Below, one piece after another: positions 23,806 through 31,201 of a DNA stretch of 33,345 nucleotides. Positions within the stretch are counted from its first letter, which is position 1; every line of letters starts with the position of its first letter. Under the pieces are notes generated by a model. That model searched no databases and was not told the DNA's origin. It worked only from the letters and a program-made list of their open reading frames with translations. The position numbers and the translations under genes were made by a program. This DNA is from an uncultured Prevotella sp. (GTDB lineage Bacteria; Bacteroidota; Bacteroidia; Bacteroidales; Bacteroidaceae), in NCBI GenBank assembly GCA_905236755.1, contig CAJOCR010000029.1, positions 1 to 33,345 of the forward strand, in the 5' to 3' direction.

Positions 23806-24165
23806 CTATTTCTGATTTTCAATCTGTTCTATCAGTTCCTTTAGTTCGTCAACAGAGATTTTCTCTTCTTTTACAAAGGCACTTACTGCAGAAAGATACG
23901 AATTGTCGAAATAGTTTTTTATCACACCAGCAATAGATTTCTTACCATATTCCTGCTCAGAAATCACAGGCTTATAGCGGAAACTACCACCGAAGCTCTC
24001 GTGCTCCAAGAAACCATTATTCTCAAGGAAACGCACCTGAGTTGATACCGTATTAAAATGCGGCTTGGGATCTGGGAAAAACTGAATAAGTTCGCGAACA
24101 AACATCGGACCATTCGTCCAAAACAAATCCATTATTTCCTTTTCCTTGTTCGTTAGTTTCTTCAT
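23806..24165 (-). CDS. BlaI/MecI-family transcriptional repressor
   Basis: The 119-residue winged-helix protein matches BlaI (MKKLTNKEKEIMDLFWTNGP, FNTVSTQVRFLENNGFLEHE). Family members repress their own operon until cleaved by the M56 partner, which is encoded immediately downstream. No beta-lactamase gene is nearby; the operon continues with M56-TonB and perhaps a TPR protein. The DNA just upstream is the start of a dispersed multi-hairpin repeat with a TATAC-tct-GTATA dyad (24199-24211); since all repeat copies have it, it need not be the BlaI operator. Confidence 0.88.
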   Translation of the reverse strand: MKKLTNKEKEIMDLFWTNGPMFVRELIQFFPDPKPHFNTVSTQVRFLENNGFLEHESFGGSFRYKPVISEQEYGKKSIAGVIKNYFDNSYLSAVSAFVKEEKISVDELKELIEQIENQK

Positions 24166-24186
24166 ATTTTGTTATTTTATTCGAGT

Positions 24187-24573
24187 TTAGAAAGTAAATA
24201 TACTCTGTATATAATAGTTCATACAAAAAGAAAATAATGATGTAAAGAGCATTCGCTCTTATGATGATATTATTTTCAGGCATTATGAAAACAAGTTTTC
24301 AACAGCCTGTAATATAATCTCATCAGGCTAAAGCCTTACATCATAACGAAAATAAGGCGCTTTGCGCCAAAATTGCCTTCGGCATAAAATATTTTATGCG
24401 CATTAGCGCAATTTTAGCAGCTATGCTGCATTTTGTGGGGATGGGCTTGTATACAATCTTGTTAAATGCATGCATTTATAAAAGAGTGTATATCAAGTAC
24501 ATCATAAGACTCACCAGAGTCTTTGCTCTCTATTTTCCTTATATAAATATTCACTTGAAAAAGTTCAGTTATT
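24187..24573 (+). repeat. Multi-hairpin repeat element, copy 1
   Basis: This copy of a roughly 380-bp non-coding repeat lies in plus orientation; an inverted copy is at 26011-26387 and a third begins at 33140. It contains a chain of small hairpins: AAGAGCattcGCTCTT (24245-24260), GAAAACaaGTTTTC (24287-24300), AGGCTaaAGCCT (24325-24336), GGCGCtttGCGCC (24356-24368), TGCCttcGGCA (24374-24384), an 18-bp palindrome (24382-24399), GCGCattaGCGC and AGCAGCtatGCTGC (about 24411-24429), and GACTCaccaGAGTC near 24520. The ends are related to each other as inverted repeats (AAGTAAATAT- / AAGTGAATAT-). An open frame inside (24396-24611) looks spurious. Confidence 0.8.
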
Positions 24574-24625
24574 TTTTTAAGTTTCACAATCTACGCTTGC
24601 TAAGTAGATAAAAGAAGATTAATAT

Positions 24626-24668
24626 CCCCCCTTCCCTCTGGAGGGAAGGCTGGAAAGGGTCTTCTTTT
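24626..24668 (+). repeat. REP-like GC hairpin element (copy 5)
   Basis: Eight-base arms CTTCCCTC / GAGGGAAG with TG loop and tail GGCTGGAAAGGGTCTTCTTT, almost the same as the copy at 12313-12350. The remaining sequence 24669-24799 holds no gene that I can see. Confidence 0.6.
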
Positions 24669-24799
24669 TTCTTGTGCCGTCAATATCTATATCCGATGCA
24701 AATAAACTAAAAATATTAGTTCGTTACAACTAATTATCTTAGTTATTAAGATTCATTAAAACAAAATCCACGAATTTAAGTTCCATTAGCAATATCTAT

Positions 24800-25011
24800 C
24801 CTATACTTCTCCTATACTCTTCCTATACTACAACCATACTCTAACTATACTACAACCATACCTGTTGTCCGTTTGTTGTTCGTTTGTTGTCCGTTTGTTG
24901 TCCGTTCGATGAACGGACAACAAACGAACATCAATCGTATATCAAACGAACATATATCGAAGCAAGAGTATAGTTGTAGTATAGTTAGAGTATGGTTAAT
25001 GTATGGCTGTA
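24800..25011. repeat. Inverted array of 11-bp phased repeats
   Basis: About 19 units of 11 bp run without a break: CCTATACTTCT, CCTATACTCTT, CCTATACTACA and three relatives (24800-24865), four GTTGTCCGTTT-type units (24864-24907), then complementary AACGGACAACA/AACGAACATCA types (24912-24955) and GTATAGTTGTA-type units (24968-25011). The two halves form a giant hairpin: perfect 25-base arms at 24832-24856 and 24973-24997, and a perfect 16-base inner stem around 24892-24926 with a three-base loop. The period equals about one DNA turn. Confidence 0.85.
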
Positions 25012-25056
25012 CTATGCCTGCAAAATAGCATTAGTAGAAAAAATGTTGTCATATAG

Positions 25057-25359
25057 CAACAGAATGTTGTTTTCGGTAACTTCGGTATTCTGCCAAAGTC
25101 GGAGAACGAGGTTGTAAACTGGATTGTTGAAACAACAGAAAAGTGGCAGGGAAAACGCCATTTTATTCATTTTAATGGAAACTACCATAGCGACAGTAAC
25201 GATGGCATAGTGAAGTATCTGCTGAAATATCGTCCGGGAACAAAGGTAAAGACTATCTATAGCGTTAAGCAAGAAGATATATCAACTCTTGACAGCACAT
25301 ATCTCGGACACGGAGATTACTATATTTGTGTGCCAAGCGATATGGTGACAACCTATTAA
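25057..25359 (+). pseudogene. 3' fragment of a ChaN-family haem-binding lipoprotein gene
   Basis: A frame open from a stop at 25054-25056 to TAA at 25357-25359 encodes about 100 residues without a start codon: VVFGNFGILPKSENEVVNW, then KRHFIHFNGNYHSDSNDGIV, KYRPGTKVKTIYSVKQED and a terminal YYICVPSDMVTTY. The HFNGNYHSD...GI and terminal V-P-x-D-M-x-x-T-Y patterns recall the end of the ChaN/Tiki haem-uptake family of Bacteroidota. The 5' two-thirds are missing, replaced by the 11-bp array. Confidence 0.65.
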
Positions 25360-25514
25360 GAGTTACGAATTACGAGTTACCAATTTGAAATTGGTCGCTT
25401 CGCGATGAATAATTAATCAATTATGAGTTATAAATTGGCAAATAATAATTTAAAATTAAATAATTCGTAATTAAATTAATTCCAAATTTCACATTCGTAA
25501 TTCCACATTAACAA

Positions 25515-25928
25515 TCACTCTCCCATTATGGTTACGACCAGTTTTCTTGGTCCGCCATAATCACGATATTCGCAGAAGTATATTCCTTGCCACGTGCCCA
25601 TATTTAGCTTGCCGTTGGTAATGGGAATAGTGAGGCTTACGCCACTCAACACCGATTTAGCATGCGCAGGCATATCGTCTGAGCCTTCAAGGGTGTGCTG
25701 ATATTCAGGGCGGTTTTCGGGAACAAGACGATTGAAGATAGTTTCCATATCAACTCGCACATCGGGATCATAGTTCTCGTTGATGCAAAGTCCACAACTT
25801 GTGTGCTTGGTAAAGATATTGATTATTCCTGTCTTAGGAAGTGGAGGTAGCTGACTCATTATCTCACTTGTTACCAAATGAAATCCTCGTGTCTTAGCCC
25901 TTAGTGTTATTTCGAGTTGATTAAGCAT
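25515..25928 (-). CDS. yjbQ: YjbQ family (UPF0047) protein
   Basis: The 137-residue protein matches the YjbQ/UPF0047 family, small trimeric enzymes with reported thiamine-phosphate-synthase activity in vitro but an unclear physiological role. Conserved motifs are FTKHTSCGLCINENYDPDV with the His/Cys/Asn cluster, ENRPEYQHTLEGSDDMPAHA with conserved His residues and LNMGTWQGIYFCEYRD. Length is normal. It lies between two inverted copies of the multi-hairpin repeat. A near-consensus TACCTTTA box is present about 10 bases upstream of the start. Confidence 0.92.
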   Translation of the reverse strand: MLNQLEITLRAKTRGFHLVTSEIMSQLPPLPKTGIINIFTKHTSCGLCINENYDPDVRVDMETIFNRLVPENRPEYQHTLEGSDDMPAHAKSVLSGVSLTIPITNGKLNMGTWQGIYFCEYRDYGGPRKLVVTIMGE

Positions 25929-26010
25929 ACTTTATGTAAAGGTAAAAGAGTAAAAAAATAAAAAGGTAAAACTTCTAACTTCTATCTCCTAATTCATAAC
26001 TTTTTTTTCT

Positions 26011-26387
26011 ATTACTGAACTTTCTCAAGTGAATATTTATTAGAGAAAATAGAGAGCAAAGACTCTGATGAGTCTTATGATGTGCTTGATATACACTCTT
26101 TTATAAATGCAAGCATTTAACAAGATTGCATACAAGCTCATCCCCACTACGTGACTTGCTCTCTTTCAAAAATGCAGCATAGCTGCTAAAATTGCGCTAA
26201 TGCGCATAAAATATTTTATGCCGAAGGCAATTTTGGCGCAAAGCGCCTTATTTTCGTTATGATGTAACTTGTTTTCATAATGCCTGAAAAATAATATCAT
26301 CATAAGAGCGAATGCTCTTTACATCATCATTTTCTTTTTGATTATGAACTATTATACAGAGTATATTTACTTGCGAAACTTAAATTC
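26011..26387 (-). repeat. Multi-hairpin repeat element, copy 2 (inverted)
   Basis: This is an inverted, near-identical copy of 24187-24573, with an extra stretch of about 20 bases near 26150-26175 and small differences, several of them in hairpin loops (CACC versus CATC in the GACTC/GAGTC hairpin). Its right end (AAGTTTCGCAAGTAAATATA read on the minus strand) provides the last codons and stop of the glycosyltransferase gene 26367-27137. Confidence 0.8.
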
Positions 26388-27137
26388 TATTATTTTTGCG
26401 ACAAGTGTAAACTGGTAGGTAGCTTGAAGAACAGCGTATATAAAACCGCTGACGCCATCCAGAAATCCTTTCTTTAGGATATAGGCCTTGAAGAAACGGA
26501 AGAGCGGACGGAAGAGCAGGGCTGCAAGTCCATAGTTCTTATTACGACGACGAGGCATCTCGTAGTCTGAATATGTGTTGTTCTTACGCATAATATCTGC
26601 CACACTATCGTTTGCCAAGTGTTCGAAAGCCAGATCGATACGGTTTCTTGGTATGCGCTCTATTCGTCCTTGCACCTGTGGCGAGGTGTGAATAACTGGT
26701 GGCCAGTAGCTCTTGTCTTTACGAAGGAAACGAAGAATATAGTCAGGATAACTGCTATGCATCATTCTGCCCATGAAATAGTTCTTGCGGGGAATGGCTA
26801 TTGCCTCTGGACAGTTGTCTGCATCCGCGATACGTGAATAGAGATAGTCGCGAAGCGAAGAGGGAACAATCTCGTCGGCATCAACTACCAACACCCAAGG
26901 GTATTGGGCTTTTTCGATAGCAAACTGACGGGCAGGCTCCACGATTCTTATCTCGCCCTTTGGGAAGGTTACTATTCGGCAACCATTCTTTCGGGCAATA
27001 TCGAGGGTGCTGTCGGTGCTCTCCATATCACAAATCAACACCTCATCAAAGCCTTTCACGGCATCGATGACAGCCTGCAAATGCTTTTCGGCATTATAGG
27101 TATTGATAACTACGGATATCTTGTTTTCTTCTTTCAT
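26367..27137 (-). CDS. Family 2 glycosyltransferase (WaaE/KdtX-like)
   Basis: This GT-A fold enzyme probably adds a sugar to lipopolysaccharide or another surface glycan. The N-terminus has SVVINTYNAEKHLQAVIDAV and LICDMESTDSTLDIA, and the metal-binding DxD is in VLVVDADEIVP. A C-terminal hydrophobic stretch follows PRRRNKNYGLAALLFRPLFR, typical of WaaE-like enzymes. I start at Met 27137 (MKEENKISVV), which lies directly after a TAACTTTG box; the longer frame to 27185 would overlap the divergent gene. 256 residues. The last codons (FKFRK and stop) lie inside a dispersed repeat. Confidence 0.88.
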   Translation of the reverse strand: MKEENKISVVINTYNAEKHLQAVIDAVKGFDEVLICDMESTDSTLDIARKNGCRIVTFPKGEIRIVEPARQFAIEKAQYPWVLVVDADEIVPSSLRDYLYSRIADADNCPEAIAIPRKNYFMGRMMHSSYPDYILRFLRKDKSYWPPVIHTSPQVQGRIERIPRNRIDLAFEHLANDSVADIMRKNNTYSDYEMPRRRNKNYGLAALLFRPLFRFFKAYILKKGFLDGVSGFIYAVLQATYQFTLVAKIIEFKFRK

Positions 27138-27143
27138 AGAGAG

Positions 27144-27172
27144 CAAAGTTACAATTTTTTTTCCTATATTTG
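27144..27172. promoter_or_regulatory. Back-to-back promoters of two glycosyltransferase genes
   Basis: Only 42 bases separate the two start codons. TAACTTTG on the minus strand (27151-27144) serves the left gene and TATATTTG on the plus strand (27165-27172) the right one. Each -7 box ends six to seven bases before its ATG, so both transcripts would be leaderless or nearly so. -33 boxes are weak. Confidence 0.6.
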
Positions 27173-27179
27173 CAGAATA

Positions 27180-28316
27180 ATGCAAGAAAATGATTTTCTC
27201 ATAGGCTTTGATGCCAAACGTATTGTTAGAAATGGAACGGGATTAGGTAGTTATGCCCGTACTCTTGTGAATGCTCTGGCTAAAAACGAGCATTTGCAAC
27301 TTAACCTGTATGCCCCCGACGAAGGAAGAGACGATTTGCGCAACCAGATTTTCAATCGTGATAACGTGAAGTTTGTTTATCCAAAAGGATTGCATTTCCG
27401 TTTTCAACGCGATCTATGGCGCTCAAAGGGCGTTGTGAAACAACTAAAGAACGACGGAGTGAAACTCTATCACGGTCTTTCTGGCGAACTGCCTGCAGGA
27501 CTAAAAGCAGCAGGCATTCCTGGAGTTGTTACCATTCACGACCTAATATTCTTGCGTCATCCCGAATACTACCATTGGTGGGATGTGGAGATTTACCGCC
27601 GCAAATTCAAGAGCACGCTAAAAGAGGCATCGCGCATCATAGCTATCAGCGAATGTACCAAGAGAGACATTCTGCATTATGGCGATTTCCCAGAGGACAA
27701 GATCGACGTTATTTATCAAGGATGCAGCAACCGCTTCCGTCAGTCTGTTTCTGATGCCGACAAGGAGCGTGTGAAGAAAAAATATAATTTGCCAAAGAAT
27801 TTCATTCTCAACGTAGGCTCTATCGAAGAAAGAAAGAATGTTTTACTGGCCGTCAAGGCTTCGAGATGCCTTCGAGATGCCTTCGAGATGGTTATTGTGG
27901 GCAAACACACAAAATATACCGACGAGGTTTTAGATTATGTAAAGAAAAACGGCTTAGAAAACCGTGTGCACATTCTTCATGGCATTCCAGACGAAGACTT
28001 GCCAGTAATCTATCATCTTGCACAAGTGTTTGTTTATCCTTCACGCTACGAGGGTTTTGGCATACCAATTATTGAAGCCATACAAACAGGTCTGCCTGTT
28101 GTTGCCTGCACAGGAAGCTGTCTGGAAGAAGCAGGCGGCCCCGACTGTCTGTATGTCAACCCCGACGATGTGGAAGGAATGGCTAAGGCCATAGAGCAAG
28201 CCGTAGCCGAGAAAGACTCACGTGTGCCTAAGGCACAGGAATATATCAAGAGATTTGAGAACAGCAATCTTGCAGCTCAGGTCATCGAGGAATACAAACT
28301 ATTGAATAATGAATAG
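27180..28316 (+). CDS. Family 4 glycosyltransferase
   Basis: The 378-residue GT-B enzyme resembles mannosyl/glucosyl transferases of surface polysaccharide synthesis. Motifs are GTGLGSYARTLVNAL at the N-terminal acceptor domain, VVTIHDLIFLRHPEYY, NVGSIEERKN, and the donor-binding E-x7-E region EGFGIPIIEAIQTGLPVVA. I start at ATG 27180, right after the TATATTTG box; longer frames run back into the divergent gene. Residues near 228-237 (SRCLRDAFEM) are encoded by nearly three tandem copies of the 11-bp unit TTCGAGATGCC (27860-27890). Confidence 0.9.
   Translation: MQENDFLIGFDAKRIVRNGTGLGSYARTLVNALAKNEHLQLNLYAPDEGRDDLRNQIFNRDNVKFVYPKGLHFRFQRDLWRSKGVVKQLKNDGVKLYHGLSGELPAGLKAAGIPGVVTIHDLIFLRHPEYYHWWDVEIYRRKFKSTLKEASRIIAISECTKRDILHYGDFPEDKIDVIYQGCSNRFRQSVSDADKERVKKKYNLPKNFILNVGSIEERKNVLLAVKASRCLRDAFEMVIVGKHTKYTDEVLDYVKKNGLENRVHILHGIPDEDLPVIYHLAQVFVYPSRYEGFGIPIIEAIQTGLPVVACTGSCLEEAGGPDCLYVNPDDVEGMAKAIEQAVAEKDSRVPKAQEYIKRFENSNLAAQVIEEYKLLNNE
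27860..27890 (+). repeat. Intragenic 11-bp tandem repeat
   Basis: TTCGAGATGCC occurs twice exactly (27860-27870, 27871-27881) and a third time for nine bases (27882-27890). Because 11 is not a multiple of three, gain or loss of a unit would shift the glycosyltransferase frame. Confidence 0.85.
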
Positions 28317-28384
28317 TGAATATTGAATAATGAACAATAGTCCTCTTGAATTCTTAAACTTTAAATTCAAAGATAAAAATATTA

Positions 28385-29587
28385 ATGAAAACTTTTCAAA
28401 AAGCCTACCAAGGTCTTCAGCGCTTCATTGCCCTACCACTATGGCGCGACTTCAGATTTCTACTACTCTTCTGGCTCGGTTTAGGAGCCATAGCATGGGC
28501 AACAAAGGTTGGTCACTCGTTGAACAACTTCCTTATCTTCCGCTACACCTTTTGGCATGCTATTGCCCAGCAGCCACTTTATACTGAATATCCTGCCGAA
28601 TATTTCGATACCAACCACTACGGGCCGTTCTTTTCCCTATTGGTGGCACCCTTCGCCTACCCGCCAGCATGGTTAGGTCTGCTCTTGTGGGAAATAATGT
28701 TAGCCCTGTTCCTCTGGGTGGCAATACGCCGTTCCACACTCAATAACAAACAACAGATATTCGTATATTGGTTCTGCGCTCACGAATTGCTTACCGCCCT
28801 CTTCATGTCACAGTTCAACATAGCCATTGCCGCATTAATGATATTGGCATTCACTATGATAGAGAAAGAGAAAGACGGCTGGGCAGCATTCTTCATCATC
28901 TTAGGAGCCTTCGTAAAGATATACACCCTTGCCGGACTGGCATTCTTCTTCTTTTCAAAACACAAAGTACGCTTCGTTCTCTCGCTCATAGGCTGGTCGG
29001 TTGTAATGTTCGTTGCACCAATGGTTATCAGCAGTCCTGAGTACATCATCGACCAATATCGTGCATGGAAAGAGAGCCTTACCGAGAAGAACGCCCTCAA
29101 CATGTTTGCGCAAGGACAGAACATCTCGCTTCTTGGCATAGCCCACAGATGGACAGGCTGCTACACCTTTAGCGACCTGTGGCTCATCATACCAGGTTTC
29201 ATAGCCTTCTGTGCCCCTTATCTTAGAATAAGCCAATGGAAAAACAGTCTTGCCTTCCGCCAGATGTTCCTTGCCTCTGCCCTTATGTTCATCCTTCTGT
29301 TCTCAAGCGGTAGCGAGTCGAGTGGCTACATCATTGCCCTTATAGGCGTAGTTATCTGGTATGCTTGCGTACCTTGGAAGCGCAACAAATGGGATATAGC
29401 TCTCATGGTGTTTGCCTTCATCCTTTGCAGCATGTCGCCAAGCGACCTCATGCCAAAATACCTACGCGAAGAATGGATCAAGCCCTACGCCCTCAAAGCC
29501 CTTCCTTGTGTCATCATCTGGTTCAAGCTCTGTTGGGAAATGCTCACGAAAGAGTACAGCCTCACCCATCCCTCTCCAAGCTTTTGA
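28385..29587 (+). CDS. GT87/DUF2029-type membrane glycosyltransferase
   Basis: The 400-residue protein is a polytopic membrane enzyme with roughly nine hydrophobic segments, resembling the GT87 (DUF2029) polyprenol-phosphate-mannose-dependent transferases. Family-like features are RYTFWHAIAQQPLYTEYPAE after the first membrane span, HYGPFFSLLVAPFAYPP, and SQFNIAIAALMILAF in the middle. It probably extends a surface glycan on the periplasmic side. It follows the GT4 gene by 68 bp on the same strand. The last residues LTHPSPSF lie in an inverted REP-like element, so the natural C-terminus may have been altered. Confidence 0.8.
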   Translation: MKTFQKAYQGLQRFIALPLWRDFRFLLLFWLGLGAIAWATKVGHSLNNFLIFRYTFWHAIAQQPLYTEYPAEYFDTNHYGPFFSLLVAPFAYPPAWLGLLLWEIMLALFLWVAIRRSTLNNKQQIFVYWFCAHELLTALFMSQFNIAIAALMILAFTMIEKEKDGWAAFFIILGAFVKIYTLAGLAFFFFSKHKVRFVLSLIGWSVVMFVAPMVISSPEYIIDQYRAWKESLTEKNALNMFAQGQNISLLGIAHRWTGCYTFSDLWLIIPGFIAFCAPYLRISQWKNSLAFRQMFLASALMFILLFSSGSESSGYIIALIGVVIWYACVPWKRNKWDIALMVFAFILCSMSPSDLMPKYLREEWIKPYALKALPCVIIWFKLCWEMLTKEYSLTHPSPSF

Positions 29588-29934
29588 CGAAGGGCAAAAT
29601 GCAGAGAGGGGTAACCATCAGGCAGAACATTACCTCCATTCGGGAGCAGCCAGCTACGCAGTCAAAATTCAAAATTCAAATTGAGATGTTTTATTGTTTT
29701 TTCTTCTAAATCTCAACACAGGATTTTGCGAGTGACCCGACTTTTTGGGCAAAAAAACTTCTGTCGCATATAACATACTATGTTCATATACCAAAGATTT
29801 CAAACAATTTATCCAATTCTTATTATTTATATGTGCTTCACAAGGACCAAATAATGAAAGATATCATGGCCTAATAAATAGATATAGAGGAAATCCTGAT
29901 GTTGATCTATTTGATTTTAGTGAATGAAAAATAG
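29588..29934. other. Repeat-rich spacer before the toxin-antitoxin genes
   Basis: It contains AATTCAAA simple repeats (29664-29682), then at 29683-29738 a solo copy of the right end of the 20767-21184 element (GAGATG...AAATCTCAACACAGG). A frame at 29745-29927 has no ATG and I do not recognise its product; its tail YHGLINRYRGNPDVDLFDFS could be a gene fragment. Confidence 0.55.
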
Positions 29935-29977
29935 TTCGCAAAAATTGCGAATATTAAAAAAATAAATAATATCTTTG
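29935..29977 (+). promoter_or_regulatory. higBA promoter with overlapping operator dyad
   Basis: TTCGCAaaaatTGCGAA (29935-29951) is a 17-bp dyad. The TTG inside it (29945-29947) and TATCTTTG (29970-29977) form a promoter with a slightly long 22-bp spacer. An operator over the -33 region fits autorepression by the antitoxin. Confidence 0.65.
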
Positions 29978-29997
29978 TACCCAAAGTTGCAATAGTT

Positions 29998-30306
29998 ATG
30001 GAGATTTATTTCGAAAAAGACTATCTTCGTGAAATCTTCTACAATGGTGTCGCAAAAGACAAGAAATATCGTTTTCAACCAGATATCGTAAAACGATATG
30101 TGCGAGTGGTCAACATTCTCGACTCCGTTGAACGTATAGAAGACTTATATCGCTATCATGCCCTGCATTACGAGAGGTTAATTGGCGATAAAAAGGATAT
30201 AGAGTCCGTTCGTGTCAACAACAAATACCGCATTGAATTTAGATCTAATGAGTCGGACGGCATTACTATTTGCAATATTATAGAACTATCAAATCATTAT
30301 AAATAA
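29998..30306 (+). CDS. higB: HigB-type RelE/ParE-family toxin
   Basis: The 102-residue protein matches the HigB branch of the RelE/ParE superfamily, mRNA interferases that cleave mRNA at the ribosome. Visible are YRYHALHYERLIGDKKD, VRVNNKYRIEFR and CNIIELSNHYK, the last two being the typical beta strands near the C-terminus. Toxin-first order with the antitoxin 16 bp downstream is characteristic of higBA. It lies among surface-glycan genes and repeats. Confidence 0.9.
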   Translation: MEIYFEKDYLREIFYNGVAKDKKYRFQPDIVKRYVRVVNILDSVERIEDLYRYHALHYERLIGDKKDIESVRVNNKYRIEFRSNESDGITICNIIELSNHYK

Positions 30307-30322
30307 AGAGGAGGAAAGGCGT

Positions 30323-30634
30323 ATGGGAAACTTAGGTTATGGAGCATTTGCAACACATCCAGGCGAAGTGTTGAAAGACGAGATAGAAGCACGTGGTATT
30401 AGTCAGCGCAAACTTGCCGATAGTATGGGATTAACATATTCGGTTATAAATGAAATTCTAAATGCCCGTCGTCCACTTACTGCCAAAACAGCTCTAATGT
30501 TTGAGGCTGCACTTGATGTACCTGCTGATTCGCTGATGTATCTTCAAACGAAATATAACATGCAGACAGCCCGAAAGGATACTGCATTGTTTAATATATT
30601 GAAAGATATCAAGAAGGTCACAGCTGTTTTCTAA
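30323..30634 (+). CDS. higA: HigA-family antitoxin (XRE HTH)
   Basis: The 103-residue antitoxin has the HigA signature HPGEVLKDEIEARGISQRKL followed by an XRE helix-turn-helix (ADSMGLTYSVINEILNARRP). It should neutralise HigB and repress the promoter at 29935-29977. A purine-rich AGAGGAGGAAAGG stretch precedes the ATG, one of the few Shine-Dalgarno-like sites in the window, which may boost antitoxin synthesis over toxin. Confidence 0.92.
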   Translation: MGNLGYGAFATHPGEVLKDEIEARGISQRKLADSMGLTYSVINEILNARRPLTAKTALMFEAALDVPADSLMYLQTKYNMQTARKDTALFNILKDIKKVTAVF

Positions 30635-30784
30635 AGAGGAATAACTGTTTTTGAATTCATAACAGAACGTTCGTAAGTGAATGTTTACTCTAAAATATTA
30701 TCAAGAATTCTTGATTAAAAAGAAACTTTAACTACTTATTTGCAGCTTGAGCACCTTCCCTATCGGGAAGGTTGGGATGGGCTA
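30635..30784. repeat. Spacer with solo repeat end, palindrome and REP-like element
   Basis: GTTCGTAAGTGAATGTTTACTCT (described as the 30669-30691 region) resembles one end of the multi-hairpin element. A perfect 16-bp palindrome, ATCAAGAATTCTTGAT, is at 30700-30715 and may terminate higBA. CCTTCCCtatcGGGAAGG with a GTTGGGATGGGCT tail (30752-30782) is a REP-like element just before the convergent gtrA gene. Confidence 0.55.
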
Positions 30785-31201
30785 TTATTTCTTCATATTA
30801 ACAAATACGAATCTCAACAATAGGAAGTTGATAGGAACGACAAGTACGAGGGTGAGGATACCTGCCAGTTGCTTGCCGATACCTAATAACAGAAGAAGGT
30901 TGAGCAAACCTATCTCTAACAGGTAGTTTACTGCATGACTACCTAAGAAGCCAGCAGCATTACGCTTTGTTGCTGGCTCTTTAAAGGTGAAATGGGTGGT
31001 CATAAAATAATTGAATATCAACCCAACTCCATAGCCTAATGAATAAGAGATTGTTGGATTTACGAGTTTCAAAGCCAACAGATAAACGGCATAATGCAGT
31101 CCTGTTGACAATACACCCGTGATGCCAAAGCGAATTACTCGCCACACATCCTGATGCCACTTAGAGTGCTTTTGCCAAAAAGCCTTCAAACAATCAATCA
31201 T
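30785..31201 (-). CDS. GtrA-family membrane protein
   Basis: The 138-residue protein has four predicted membrane helices (FGITGVLSTGLHYAVYLLAL, YSLGYGVGLIFNYFMTTHF, NYLLEIGLLNLLLLLGIG, LAGILTLVLVVPINFLLLRF) and the family motif in the second helix. GtrA proteins are thought to flip or help transfer undecaprenyl-phosphate-linked sugars for O-antigen glucosylation or teichoic acid modification. It overlaps the upstream GtrB-like gene by 8 bp, so the two are coupled. Confidence 0.9.
   Translation of the reverse strand: MIDCLKAFWQKHSKWHQDVWRVIRFGITGVLSTGLHYAVYLLALKLVNPTISYSLGYGVGLIFNYFMTTHFTFKEPATKRNAAGFLGSHAVNYLLEIGLLNLLLLLGIGKQLAGILTLVLVVPINFLLLRFVFVNMKK

Noticed and set aside
24199..24211. 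TATAC-tct-GTATA dyad upstream of blaI as BlaI operator
   Set aside because: The same dyad is in all copies of the dispersed element, including those not near blaI, so it cannot be assigned to BlaI.
24396..24611. 71-codon frame between BlaI and the 11-bp array
   Set aside because: It lies almost wholly inside the multi-hairpin element and reads palindromes.
24864..24907. Four tandem GTTGTCCGTTT units considered as CRISPR
   Set aside because: Units are 11 bp, contiguous without spacers, and no cas genes are present.
29745..29927. 60-codon frame before higB
   Set aside because: It has only a TTG start, no recognised family and lies in a repeat-rich spacer; at best a gene fragment.
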